A stretch of 8,060 nucleotides of DNA from an uncultured Methylobacter sp. (GCA_903831545.1 CAIKYI010000533.1:1-8060); one strand, 5' to 3'. Counted from the first letter of the stretch, positions 1-7,416 are shown. Made by a program: numbers and translations. Notes: generated by a model not told the origin, from the letters alone.

Positions 1-5
1 CATCG

Positions 6-34
6 TTGTCTCGCTTAGAGTTACTATTTAGAGT
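6..34 (+). promoter_or_regulatory. Candidate sigma70 promoter for the cytochrome gene
   Basis: A -35-like TTGTCT (6-11) and a -10-like TAGAGT (29-34) are separated by exactly 17 bases. Each matches the consensus at four of six positions. Transcription would start near base 41 and leave a leader of about 90 bases before the ATG at 134. The heptamer TTAGAGT occurs twice, at 15-21 and 28-34, and the second copy overlaps the -10. It could be a binding site or chance in A+T-rich DNA. This is inference from consensus matching only. Confidence 0.45.
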
Positions 35-52
35 AAAATTTAAAAATGTAGC

Positions 53-102
53 GGCAATCTAATCAGGTTGCCCCCTGGCAGGCACAAGATCTGTCCCTAC
101 AG
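53..102 (+). other. Leader hairpins upstream of the cytochrome gene
   Basis: GGCAATC (53-59) pairs with GGTTGCC (66-72) over seven pairs including one G-U, with a six-base loop. A smaller perfect hairpin, CTGT/ACAG (91-94 and 99-102), follows. Neither has a T tail, so they are not terminators. They fall in the presumed 5' untranslated leader. I do not recognise a known riboswitch or RNA family. No coding region is visible in bases 1-130. Confidence 0.4.
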
Positions 103-121
103 TATTTGATTAACCATTCCG

Positions 122-127
122 AAGGGG
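122..127 (+). promoter_or_regulatory. Ribosome binding site that selects ATG 134
   Basis: AAGGGG at 122-127 lies six bases before the ATG at 134. The reading frame is open one codon further, to a TTG at 131, but that would leave only three bases of spacing. The ATG is therefore the better start. Confidence 0.7.
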
Positions 128-133
128 AACTTG

Positions 134-832
134 ATGAAGAAAAAATTGCAGGTACTTTCAATTTTTCTGGCTTTGACCAGTACTGCAAGTATTTTACATG
201 CAGAAGGCAATATTAACGCAGGAAAACAAAAATCAACTTCCTGCGCCGGTTGTCATGGAGAAAATGGCAACAACCAGGTAACCACCTTTCCTAAGCTTGC
301 CCAGCAGCATTCTTCGTATCTGCAAAAGCAACTGCACGCCTTTAAAGACGGTACTCGCAGTGACCCGATGATGTCAGCAATGGCACTGCCATTAACCGAT
401 GAAGATATTGTCGATATTTCTGCCTACTACGCATCCCAAAAAATTTCAGGCAATGCCTTACCTGTAAATACCACTCCAACTCAGAGTGAGGCCGATGCAA
501 GCGAAACTGAGGAAACAACGGAAAAACCAGTTGACAGCAAAGACACCATCCAGCCACTCATTGCCCAAGGCAGTGATCTATACCGCAACGGCGACTTAAA
601 AAGAGAAGTCTCCGCCTGTATCGCTTGTCATGGTCCCTTAGGTGAAGGTAACAAACCGGCATCCTTCCCGGCATTAAAATCGCAACATGCAGACTATTTG
701 ATAAAATCGCTCACTGATTTCAAATCGGGTGCGCGCAGTAATAATCCACAAAACGTCATGCACATGATTGCAAGAAAAATGACTGACCAGGAAATTAAAG
801 CCGTTTCCTATCGTATTTCGATGATGAAATAA
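134..832 (+). CDS. Periplasmic dihaem cytochrome c, cytochrome c4-like
   Basis: The protein has 232 residues and should carry electrons in the periplasm, probably between the bc1 complex and a terminal oxidase as known for cytochrome c4. A signal peptide (about 1-23, Lys-rich start, hydrophobic core, LHA cleavage site) is followed by two class I cytochrome c domains. Haem-attachment motifs are CAGCH at 37-41 and CIACH at 162-166. By alignment from memory with Pseudomonas c4, the axial methionines are M80 (in PMMSAM) and M209 (in NVMHM). Each domain has the c4-type FPxLxxQHxxYL segment after its haem site. The domains are joined by an acidic Thr/Glu-rich linker (about 113-137), longer than I expect for c4. 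A strong terminator follows, so the gene is probably monocistronic. It lies upstream of dsbA, as the c4 gene (cc4) does in Pseudomonas. A different dihaem c4/c5-type cytochrome is possible, but the two-domain class I call is firm. Confidence 0.9.
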   Translation: MKKKLQVLSIFLALTSTASILHAEGNINAGKQKSTSCAGCHGENGNNQVTTFPKLAQQHSSYLQKQLHAFKDGTRSDPMMSAMALPLTDEDIVDISAYYASQKISGNALPVNTTPTQSEADASETEETTEKPVDSKDTIQPLIAQGSDLYRNGDLKREVSACIACHGPLGEGNKPASFPALKSQHADYLIKSLTDFKSGARSNNPQNVMHMIARKMTDQEIKAVSYRISMMK

Positions 833-865
833 TTACAAATTTTAACTTACAAAATCATTAAGCCC

Positions 866-906
866 ACCCTTCCCCACCTTTAAATAGCGTGGGTGAAGGG
901 TATTTT
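866..906 (+). terminator. Rho-independent terminator of the cytochrome gene
   Basis: ACCCTTCCCCAC (866-877) pairs with GTGGG(T)GAAGGGT (889-901) over 12 base pairs, with a single bulged T at 894 and an 11-base loop. It runs into TATTTT. It begins 33 bases after the cytochrome stop and separates that gene from dsbA. Confidence 0.8.
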
Positions 907-939
907 CCAAATAAAATCTCCTGAACTCCTCTTTGAAAA

Positions 940-952
940 GTCAGGGACTGAC
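940..952 (+). repeat. Short inverted repeat upstream of dsbA
   Basis: GTCAG-GGA-CTGAC is a perfect five-base inverted repeat with a three-base centre, 30 bases before the dsbA start. A TTGAAA (933-938) just before it could be a -35 element, but I found no good -10 at the right distance. It may be an operator, a small leader hairpin or chance. Confidence 0.3.
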
Positions 953-982
953 CGCTTACGAAACCTATAGAGAACTTTAGCC

Positions 983-1603
983 ATGTTAAAAAAAATCACC
1001 CAATTCAGTTTATTGATCTTTCTATTTTCTTTCTCTGTTTTATTAAAAGCCGAACCGGCTGGTTACGAAACCCTTTCACCCGCTCAACCAACACATAATC
1101 CTGATAAAATCGAGATCATTGAGTTTTTCTGGTATGGCTGCCCACATTGCTACAGCTTTGAACCACTCCTTGAAAAATGGGTAAAAGCTTTACCAAAAAA
1201 CGTTGAATTTATCCGTCAACCGGCTGTATTCAGTGAACTTTGGGGCAAGCATGCCAAAGCTTACTTTACTGCCGAAGCACTGGGGGCAGTAGATAAAATT
1301 CATGCCGATTTTTTTGATGCCATACAAAATAAAAAACAAAATCTGGAGACCGAAGATCAATTGGCTAAATTTTTTGTTGAACATGGCGTTAACGAAACAG
1401 AGTTTCGTTCAACTTTTAACTCTTTTCTGGTCGATTCCAAAATGCGCCAGGCAACCGCTACTGCCGGCCGTTATGGCATTACCGGCGTTCCTGCCATAAT
1501 TATTAATGGTAAATTTAAAACCAATGGCCCTTTGGCCGGCTCACATGAAAAAATGCTTGAAGTTATCGATCAACTCATAAAACAAGAAAGCAAAGCAAAA
1601 TAA
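983..1603 (+). CDS. dsbA: Thiol:disulfide interchange protein DsbA
   Basis: This 206-residue protein is the periplasmic oxidase that puts disulfide bonds into secreted proteins and is normally re-oxidised by the membrane protein DsbB, which is not in this window. A signal peptide covers about 1-23 (Lys-rich start, long Phe/Leu core, LKA cleavage site). The mature part has a thioredoxin fold with the classic DsbA active site CPHC at 53-56, preceded by EFFWYG, and the cis-proline loop GVP with Pro170. The length is close to the 208 residues of E. coli DsbA. The start ATG has a modest ribosome site (AGAGA, 969-973). The upstream gene ends in a terminator, so dsbA probably has its own promoter, though I cannot place one. 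The cytochrome-dsbA order is a known gammaproteobacterial arrangement. Identification is secure from the active site and overall pattern. Confidence 0.96.
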   Translation: MLKKITQFSLLIFLFSFSVLLKAEPAGYETLSPAQPTHNPDKIEIIEFFWYGCPHCYSFEPLLEKWVKALPKNVEFIRQPAVFSELWGKHAKAYFTAEALGAVDKIHADFFDAIQNKKQNLETEDQLAKFFVEHGVNETEFRSTFNSFLVDSKMRQATATAGRYGITGVPAIIINGKFKTNGPLAGSHEKMLEVIDQLIKQESKAK

Positions 1604-1615
1604 TTACACCTTTCT

Positions 1616-1644
1616 TTAACTGATTGTTTTCTTATAGCTATAAA
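1616..1644 (+). promoter_or_regulatory. Candidate promoter for the diguanylate cyclase
   Basis: TTAACT (1616-1621, four of six matches to the -35 consensus) and TATAAA (1639-1644, five of six matches to the -10) are 17 bases apart. The start point would be near 1651, giving a leader of about 60 bases before the ATG at 1711. A perfect 12-base palindrome, TTATAGCTATAA (1632-1643), covers the -10. The predicted start falls inside the terminator hairpin at 1648-1666. This is consensus-based inference. Confidence 0.45.
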
Positions 1645-1647
1645 ATT

Positions 1648-1666
1648 GGCGGCTTGCTTGGCCGCC
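1648..1666 (+). terminator. GC-rich hairpin after dsbA, probable terminator
   Basis: GGCGGC (1648-1653) and GCCGCC (1661-1666) form a perfect six-pair all-GC stem with loop TTGCTTG, 44 bases after the dsbA stop. The tail TGATTATT is only moderately T-rich, so termination may be incomplete. Confidence 0.55.
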
Positions 1667-1710
1667 TGATTATTAACACATCAACGTCTTAATCATCGAT
1701 CGGGTCTGTT

Positions 1711-3252
1711 ATGAGTTTTTTTAGTAAGACAACTATCCAGGACAAGTGGAAAGAGAAATATTTAAATTTGCTTGATGAACAAGATCAATCAAAGGACGAG
1801 TACCAGGAAAAAGAAGATCTACTTTGTAAAACCATTGTAAGACTGACCATTGCAACGTCAGGCCTTGACCCCCTTCTTGATCCACATTTGCAGAGTATCC
1901 GCGAACAATTGAAAGCTGGCATTAATAGCACAGAACTTAATGACAAGCTTGAAAAAATCACTCAGTCCGTAGCCCAAATCAAACACGAACCGGCACTGAA
2001 GCGCACGGTTTCAACCGGACTGCTATTTGATTTTCTGCTTCAACACTATAAATCTAGTAAACAACAAGCAGCACTTCAACAACTACATAAAAAAACGTCA
2101 ACATCAATACCTGAAATACCGCCCAATGAATTATTTATAGATATTCTTAAAGCCATAGAGCCTGACCAAGACTCATCACTGACGAGTAACATCAACAGTT
2201 ATATTGACGTAAACATCATCAGCCAGCACCTATTATCTTTTCTGGATGAAATTGAAATACCCAGCATTTATCATCACCAAACCAAGGTAGCCAAACAATT
2301 ACTAGCAGATTCCAATCAATCCTCATCGTCCTTTGAAGATATTCTTGATAAGTCTTTTAAGCTTCTGCTTAAAATCAAACAACACAACCAATCTGAACAA
2401 CAAGATATAGATGATTTTCTTTCCCACATTACCGAACAATTGGCAGCGCTCGATATTAAAGTGCTGGGGGCCAGTTCATCAGCACAAGAATCAGCAGAGA
2501 ACAGGATCCGACTCGATCAATCTGTTTCTGAGCAAATGGAAGAGTTACAATTAAGCTCCTCGAACGCCACCAAACTGGAACCTTTAAAAGTAATAATTAA
2601 CAACCGCTTAGCCAACCTAACCAAAGAAATTCAACAAAACAACCAAAACGAAGCTATTCATCGCCAAAAATTACAGCAACAACTGGATGATCTAATCATT
2701 AAAATTAAAGACATGGAAACAGAGTCCAGCGATTTAAAAACCAAATTAAAGATAGCCAATACCCAGGCGTTACGCGACACTTTAACTGGTCTACCAAATC
2801 GCAATGCCTATAATGAACGCATGGAAATCGAATTGGCTCGCTGGAAACGCTACCAAACACCTTTAAGCCTTATCATCTGGGACATTGATCATTTCAAAAT
2901 CATTAATGACAGTTACGGCCATAAAGCCGGAGATAAAGTCCTAAGGTTAATCGCCAATCAATTATCAGATCATTCCCGGGTAACTGATTTTATTTCCCGC
3001 TTTGGTGGCGAAGAATTCACCATGCTGCTACCAAACACCAAAGGAAAAGAAGCACTATTATTTGCAAACCAACTCCGGCAAGCGATTGAAAAAGCAGGAT
3101 TTAATTCAAGCGGCACCTCTGTTAAAATTACTATTTCTTGTGGCGTTACCGAATTTTTGAAATCTGACACTGATGAATCAGCATTTGACCGCGCAGATAA
3201 GGCCCTTTATCAGGCAAAAGAACAAGGTCGTAACCGATGCTGTGCTTTGTAA
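1711..3252 (+). CDS. Cytosolic GGDEF diguanylate cyclase
   Basis: This 513-residue protein should convert two GTP to cyclic di-GMP. The C-terminal GGDEF domain (about 345-513) looks fully active. It has the entry motif DTLTGLPNR (356-364), the metal and substrate segment WDIDHFKIIND (390-400, with D393), the signature GGEEF (432-436) and a product-inhibition site RVTD (423-426) at the normal distance. The first 340 residues have no membrane segment and no sensor domain that I recognise. Residues about 1-80 contain KTIVRLTIATSGLDPLLD, which resembles the N-terminus of cyclases that I recall near dsbA in Pseudomonas (DgcH-like). Residues about 298-355 look like a Gln-rich coiled coil leading into the catalytic domain, which may drive dimer formation. 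The ribosome site is poor (CGGGT at 1701-1705), suggesting low expression. No EAL or HD-GYP domain is attached. The enzymatic class is secure, the input signal unknown. Confidence 0.93.
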   Translation: MSFFSKTTIQDKWKEKYLNLLDEQDQSKDEYQEKEDLLCKTIVRLTIATSGLDPLLDPHLQSIREQLKAGINSTELNDKLEKITQSVAQIKHEPALKRTVSTGLLFDFLLQHYKSSKQQAALQQLHKKTSTSIPEIPPNELFIDILKAIEPDQDSSLTSNINSYIDVNIISQHLLSFLDEIEIPSIYHHQTKVAKQLLADSNQSSSSFEDILDKSFKLLLKIKQHNQSEQQDIDDFLSHITEQLAALDIKVLGASSSAQESAENRIRLDQSVSEQMEELQLSSSNATKLEPLKVIINNRLANLTKEIQQNNQNEAIHRQKLQQQLDDLIIKIKDMETESSDLKTKLKIANTQALRDTLTGLPNRNAYNERMEIELARWKRYQTPLSLIIWDIDHFKIINDSYGHKAGDKVLRLIANQLSDHSRVTDFISRFGGEEFTMLLPNTKGKEALLFANQLRQAIEKAGFNSSGTSVKITISCGVTEFLKSDTDESAFDRADKALYQAKEQGRNRCCAL

Positions 3253-3334
3253 AATATCTACCCAGCATCTTTTAAGTCATTAATCTTATTAACTTTACGC
3301 TTAACCCGCTTCAAAAATATAAGGATCTCTTTGG

Positions 3335-3877
3335 ATGAAACTTACCCTACAAGAACAATTACTAAAATCTGGCTTAGTAAGCGCGGCCAAAGCCAAAAGC
3401 GCCAAATCTGACAAGCGCAAACAAACCCAGCAGCAACGTAAAAATAAAGTTGATGTGCCAGATGAGGCTAAAGAATTAGCCCAAAAAGCACAGGCTCAAA
3501 AAATCGAAAGAGATAGGGAGCTAAATCAAATACGCCAACAGCAAGAACTGCAAAAACAGTTGGCTGCCCAAATAAAACAGATGATTGAATTAAATAGACA
3601 ACCTAGAGATGCTGAAGGCTTGGCATATAATTTTACCGATGATAAAAAAGTAAAACGACTTTATGTCTCTGAATTAATGCGCGATCAAATTGCCGAAGGA
3701 CGATTGGCAATTGTTAAATCAGGACAACTTTATGAAGTGGTTTCAGCTGAAATAGCAACAAAAATACAAACCCGCGATACGGCCTGTATCATTGTTTTCA
3801 ATGAGCAAAACAAAGTTACAAATAATACAGACGACCCTTATGCCGAATATCAGGTTCCTGATGATTTAATTTGGTAG
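3335..3877 (+). CDS. DUF2058 family protein (YaiL-like)
   Basis: This 180-residue protein matches the DUF2058/YaiL family, found across gammaproteobacteria and sometimes labelled nucleoprotein or polynucleotide-associated. No firm biochemical role is known to me. The N-terminal half (about 1-95) starts with the family opening LTLQEQLLKSGLVS and continues as a Lys/Gln/Arg-rich, probably helical and coiled-coil stretch that could contact nucleic acid. The C-terminal half (about 96-180) holds the family segments YNFTDDKKVKRLYV and RDQIAEGRLAIV and ends in the typical acidic tail PDDLIW. There is no signal peptide or membrane segment, so it is cytosolic. A good ribosome site (AAGGA, 3321-3325) lies nine bases before the ATG. 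The gene is 82 bases after the cyclase with no terminator between, so they may be co-transcribed. The family call is fairly sure, the function open. Confidence 0.85.
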   Translation: MKLTLQEQLLKSGLVSAAKAKSAKSDKRKQTQQQRKNKVDVPDEAKELAQKAQAQKIERDRELNQIRQQQELQKQLAAQIKQMIELNRQPRDAEGLAYNFTDDKKVKRLYVSELMRDQIAEGRLAIVKSGQLYEVVSAEIATKIQTRDTACIIVFNEQNKVTNNTDDPYAEYQVPDDLIW

Positions 3878-4177
3878 TTACATCCATAATTATTTTATAG
3901 CCTTGTCAGCATAACTGAATTATCTGCCAATTATTAATTTCTAAACAGTCAGTCCAGTCATAATTCCCAAAAACCTGCTTTAAAAAAATTACTATGTTGT
4001 TGCCCCATAAATAATTGACTGCAAATAAATTTGATTAGCGCTCTAACAATGACTTCTGATGAAAAGGTAGGCCCAAAAGAAATGCTACTTTAAGCGATAT
4101 AGGGGCAGATTTATTCATCCTTTAAAATGAATTAACATTTCTGTGAACAAGCTTGGCAATGCTTATTCACAAGCAGA
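3878..4177. other. Intergenic region between convergent genes
   Basis: These 300 bases lie between the stops of the DUF2058 gene (+) and glmS (-). The stretch is A+T-rich. The only good structure is the hairpin at 4142-4171. A weak bulged stem, AAAGGTAG (4063-4070) with CTACTTT (4085-4091), ends in TTT and could be a poor terminator for the + strand. I see no convincing gene, tRNA, repeat array or mobile-element end. Confidence 0.6.
4142..4171 (-). terminator. Hairpin after glmS, probable terminator of glmUS
   Basis: TGTGAACAAGC (4142-4152) and GCTTATTCACA (4161-4171) flank an eight-base loop. Read on the - strand, all 11 positions pair, one of them as G-U. On the + strand the same position is a C-A mismatch. 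The better fold is thus the glmS transcript, whose stop is only six bases upstream. The downstream - strand sequence has no tight T run, so it may stabilise the 3' end rather than terminate strongly. Confidence 0.55.
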
Positions 4178-6031
4178 CTATTCCACAGTAACCGATTTGG
4201 CCAGATTCCTTGGCTGGTCTACATCCGTGCCTTTTAAAACAGCGACATGATAAGCTAATAATTGTAAAGGTACAGTGTAAACAATGGGGGAAATTTCATT
4301 ACCAACTTGAGGTACTTTTACAATTTGTACATTTTCATCATTTGTTGCCGCAAGGGTTTCATCCATAAACACAATCAACTGCCCACCTCTTGCGCTTACT
4401 TCCTGGATATTTGATTTCAGTTTTTCAAGAAGACTGTTATTGGGGGCTACTGTTACAACCGGCATTTCTGCATCAATCAACGCCAAAGGCCCATGCTTTA
4501 ACTCACCTGCCGGGTAAGCTTCCGCATGGATATAGGAGATTTCCTTTAATTTTAACGCGCCCTCCATAGCAATTGGATAATGAGTTCCTCTGCCTAAAAA
4601 TAAGGCATGCTGTTTTTCGGCAAATTGTTCTGCCAACATTTTGATTTCATCATCTAGTTGCAATACCTTTTCAATATTGCCTGGCAAGCTGAATAGCTCG
4701 GAAGTGATATTTTGCTCTATCCTATCTGTCAGCTTAAAACGTCTGCCAATTGCTATGACCAACAACATTAACGTTGCTAATTGTGTGGTGAATGCTTTGG
4801 TTGATGCAACCCCAATTTCCGGACCGGCACGCGTCATTAAGACAAGATCTGACTCCCTTACCAACGAACTTTCGGGTACATTACAAATAGCTAAGGAATG
4901 TTTAGCGCCAAGTTTTTTGGCTTCCAATAATGCCGCCAATGTATCGGCAGTTTCTCCGGATTGCGAGATAGTCACCACCAGTGTATCCGGTGCCAACACC
5001 GGATTTCTATAGCGAAACTCACTGGCAACTTCGATGTTGCAGGGAACACCGGCAAGTTCCTCAAACCAGTAACGTGCCACTAAACCTGCATGATAGCTGG
5101 TTCCACAAGCTAAAATCTGGATAGCTTTTATGTTATCGAACACTTCTGAGGCGTTATGTCCAAATGCACTTTCTTGCAGACGGTTATTAATAAACCGGCC
5201 TTCCAACGTTTGTGAGATCGCAAAAGGTTGCTCATAAATTTCCTTGAGCATGTAATGACGGTATTCACCTTTATCAACCGAATCAGCTGTTAACTGACTT
5301 TGCTTAACAGGTCTTGTTACCAGTTGATCGTTAACATCATAAATAAGTAATTCATTGACACTTATCTTGGCAATATCACCTTCTTCAAGGAAGATGAACC
5401 GTTGCGTAACCGGTAACAACGCCGCAACATCGGATGCAATGAAGTATTCACCAAAGCCTATCCCTATAACTAACGGACTTCCTTTTCTACACGCAATAAG
5501 AGTATCCGGATCATCAATACTCATTATTCCCAAAGCATAAGCACCATCCAATTTTTTAAGTGTGTTCTTAACCGCATTAAGCAAGCCATCAGTGGCTTGC
5601 CCTTCGCTTGGCCGAAGGGCTTCCATGGCATGATAAATTTCATGAACTATAACTTCAGTATCAGTTTCAGAAGTAAATTCATAACCATTTTGTAGCTGTT
5701 CCTCTCTTAAGTGCTCATGGTTTTCAATAATTCCGTTATGAACGACAACTACTTTATTTCGACATATATGTGGATGCGCATTTGCAGTACTGGGTTTACC
5801 GTGGGTAGCCCATCGGGTATGGGCAATGCCGATATAACCAGTAATTGGATCTGCTTCAAGTAACTGTTCAAGCCCCTTAACTTTACCGAGTTCCCTTTTA
5901 CGATAGATTATCTGATCATTGATAACAGCAAGTCCAGCCGAATCATAGCCACGATATTCTAGCCGTTTCAAACCCTCTAGCAATATAGGGACTACATTAC
6001 GTTGCGCAATACCACCTACGATTCCACACAT
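4178..6031 (-). CDS. glmS: Glutamine--fructose-6-phosphate aminotransferase GlmS
   Basis: GlmS is the cytosolic enzyme that makes glucosamine-6-phosphate from fructose-6-phosphate and glutamine, the committed step to UDP-GlcNAc. The protein has 617 residues. Met removal exposes Cys2 (CGIVGG), the nucleophile of the class II glutamine amidotransferase domain (about 1-230), which also shows HTRWATHG (71-78). Two SIS isomerase domains follow. CGTSYHAG begins at C309, SQSGETADT is near 356, H513 lies in LKHGPLA, and the C-terminus carries [11 protein letters not shown] with K612; these correspond to E. coli C300, H504 and K603. The frame is open 13 codons upstream to an ATG at 6070 inside glmU, but Cys must be residue 2 and a strong ribosome site precedes 6031, so this start is firm. 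It sits one base after the glmU stop. No glmS ribozyme leader is possible here because the 5' side is glmU coding sequence. Confidence 0.98.
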   Translation of the reverse strand: MCGIVGGIAQRNVVPILLEGLKRLEYRGYDSAGLAVINDQIIYRKRELGKVKGLEQLLEADPITGYIGIAHTRWATHGKPSTANAHPHICRNKVVVVHNGIIENHEHLREEQLQNGYEFTSETDTEVIVHEIYHAMEALRPSEGQATDGLLNAVKNTLKKLDGAYALGIMSIDDPDTLIACRKGSPLVIGIGFGEYFIASDVAALLPVTQRFIFLEEGDIAKISVNELLIYDVNDQLVTRPVKQSQLTADSVDKGEYRHYMLKEIYEQPFAISQTLEGRFINNRLQESAFGHNASEVFDNIKAIQILACGTSYHAGLVARYWFEELAGVPCNIEVASEFRYRNPVLAPDTLVVTISQSGETADTLAALLEAKKLGAKHSLAICNVPESSLVRESDLVLMTRAGPEIGVASTKAFTTQLATLMLLVIAIGRRFKLTDRIEQNITSELFSLPGNIEKVLQLDDEIKMLAEQFAEKQHALFLGRGTHYPIAMEGALKLKEISYIHAEAYPAGELKHGPLALIDAEMPVVTVAPNNSLLEKLKSNIQEVSARGGQLIVFMDETLAATNDENVQIVKVPQVGNEISPIVYTVPLQLLAYHVAVLKGTDVDQPRNLAKSVTVE

Positions 6032-6032
6032 G

Positions 6033-7403
6033 TTATTTCTCCTTTTTAACTGGACGTTGCCAGCCAGCAATTGACATTTGTTTAGCTCTACTTAAAGTCA
6101 GCTGGTTGTCAGGGGTATCTTTAGTTATGGTTGAACCTGCACCTATTGTAGCGTTTTTACCAATGATAACCGGAGCAACCAACTGACTATTTGAGCCTAT
6201 AAAAGCACCATCTTCTATGATGGTTTTAAACTTGTTAACACCATCATAATTACAAGTAATGGTGCCCGCTCCAATATTTACTTGAGCGCCTACAGCCGTA
6301 TCACCGATATAACTCAAATGATTGATTTTACTGCCTGCAGCTACAGTTGTCTTTTTAAGTTCAACAAAATTTCCGATATGAACATTTTCTGCTAAAACAC
6401 TTTCGGGGCGAAGTCTAGCATAGGGTCCAATTCTGCTTCCAGCCCCTATAAATGCGTCTTCTATCACACAGTTAGCCAGTATTTCAACATGGTCACCAAT
6501 TATCGAATTTTTAATCTGGGTATTAGCACCTATTTTGACATGACTCCCAATTTGATTTTTTCCTTCAAGGATAACATTTATATCAATTTCAATGTCTTGC
6601 CCCAGGGTTACCATTTCTCCGCGTTGATCAAAGCGCAATGGATCTCTCATGGTCACCCCCTGTTCCATAAGCTTATTTGCCTGCTCTTGCTGATAAACCC
6701 GTTCCAAATGACTGAGCTGTATTCGATTATTCACACCCAGCACCTCATCTTCAGTTTGAGGTTGACTGGTAATAACAGTAAACTCATCAGCTACCGCCAT
6801 TTCAATGACATCAGTCAAATAGTACTCACCCTGAACATTGCTGTTATTTAATTGGCCCAACCACTTTTTCAATGGTTTACCTTGGACTGCCATTATGCCG
6901 GTATTGCCCTCTTTGATTGTTCTTTCATATTCAGTAGCATCTTTTTCTTCAACAATCTTTATGACTTGTCCTGCTTCATTTCGAACTATTCTTCCGTAAC
7001 CAGTTGGATTAGCAAGGTCGACCGTTAGTAAAGCCAACGATTGCTCATTGACATTATTAATTAACAATTTGACCGTTTCTATCTTTAATAAAGGAACATC
7101 ACCATACAATATCAATACAATATCGTCATCTTCAATTTGATGACTTACCTGCTGCACAGCATGCCCAGTGCCTAGCTGTTGGATTTGTTCTATCCATTCA
7201 GCATCCAAATTCTTTAATGCTGAAGTAACCAATTCGGCACCATGGCCAACAACTATCTTGATATCATTATTTTGGAGTTGCTTGGCAGTATCATAAACAT
7301 GCTGCAACAAAGATCTATTAGCAATTTCGTGTAAAATTTTTGGTACTTCAGAACGCATCCGCGTTCCTTTTCCTGCTGCCAGAATAATAGTGGTAATTTT
7401 CAT
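6033..7403 (-). CDS. glmU: Bifunctional UDP-GlcNAc pyrophosphorylase / glucosamine-1-P acetyltransferase GlmU
   Basis: GlmU acetylates glucosamine-1-phosphate with acetyl-CoA and then transfers UMP from UTP to give UDP-GlcNAc, the precursor for peptidoglycan and lipopolysaccharide. Residues 1 to about 228 form the nucleotidyltransferase, with LAAGKGTRM (8-16), PK (21-22), GTGHA (78-82) and GDVPLL, whose D102 matches the metal-binding aspartate. Residues about 250-456 form the left-handed beta-helix of hexapeptide repeats (IGxxxxI-type), with NHLSYIGD holding the catalytic-type H362 and the end IAGWQRP. The length from the chosen start, 456 residues, equals E. coli GlmU. The frame also has an ATG four codons earlier (7415), but that ATG lacks a ribosome site, and its bases plus the next ones (TGGAA) serve as the site for 7403. 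It is downstream of atpC behind a terminator, and one base ahead of glmS. Confidence 0.97.
   Translation of the reverse strand: MKITTIILAAGKGTRMRSEVPKILHEIANRSLLQHVYDTAKQLQNNDIKIVVGHGAELVTSALKNLDAEWIEQIQQLGTGHAVQQVSHQIEDDDIVLILYGDVPLLKIETVKLLINNVNEQSLALLTVDLANPTGYGRIVRNEAGQVIKIVEEKDATEYERTIKEGNTGIMAVQGKPLKKWLGQLNNSNVQGEYYLTDVIEMAVADEFTVITSQPQTEDEVLGVNNRIQLSHLERVYQQEQANKLMEQGVTMRDPLRFDQRGEMVTLGQDIEIDINVILEGKNQIGSHVKIGANTQIKNSIIGDHVEILANCVIEDAFIGAGSRIGPYARLRPESVLAENVHIGNFVELKKTTVAAGSKINHLSYIGDTAVGAQVNIGAGTITCNYDGVNKFKTIIEDGAFIGSNSQLVAPVIIGKNATIGAGSTITKDTPDNQLTLSRAKQMSIAGWQRPVKKEK
6039..6045 (-). promoter_or_regulatory. glmS ribosome binding site inside the glmU 3' end
   Basis: On the - strand AAAGGAG (6045 to 6039) lies seven bases before the glmS ATG. 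It is formed by the final Lys-Lys-Glu codons of glmU. Ribosomes finishing glmU arrive next to the glmS start, which favours translational coupling. Confidence 0.85.
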
Positions 7404-7409
7404 TTTATA

Positions 7410-7413
7410 TTCC
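7410..7413 (-). promoter_or_regulatory. Ribosome binding site that selects the glmU start at 7403
   Basis: On the - strand GGAA (7413 to 7410) is six bases before the ATG at 7403. It overlaps the alternative upstream ATG at 7415. The upstream ATG has no purine-rich site at a workable distance. The choice also gives the standard N-terminus and length. Confidence 0.65.
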
Positions 7414-7416
7414 ATT

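Noticed and set aside
131..133. TTG start for the cytochrome gene
   Set aside because: It would leave only three bases after the AAGGGG ribosome site; the ATG at 134 is the next codon and better spaced.
966..971. TATAGA as a -10 element for dsbA
   Set aside because: No acceptable -35 lies 16-18 bases upstream, and transcription would start only a few bases before the ATG.
4049..4093. Tiny + strand reading frame of 14 codons (MTSDEKVGPKEMLL)
   Set aside because: It has no ribosome site or promoter and its length is expected by chance; there is no family evidence.
4641..5012. A 123-codon + strand reading frame inside glmS
   Set aside because: It is antisense to well-conserved glmS coding sequence and has no domain or start signals of its own.
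6032..6070. N-terminally extended GlmS starting at the ATG at 6070
   Set aside because: The catalytic Cys must follow the initiator Met directly; the extension lies in glmU and the strong ribosome site points to 6031.
6489..6851. A 120-codon + strand reading frame inside glmU
   Set aside because: It is antisense to the glmU coding sequence and its translation shows no recognisable protein features.
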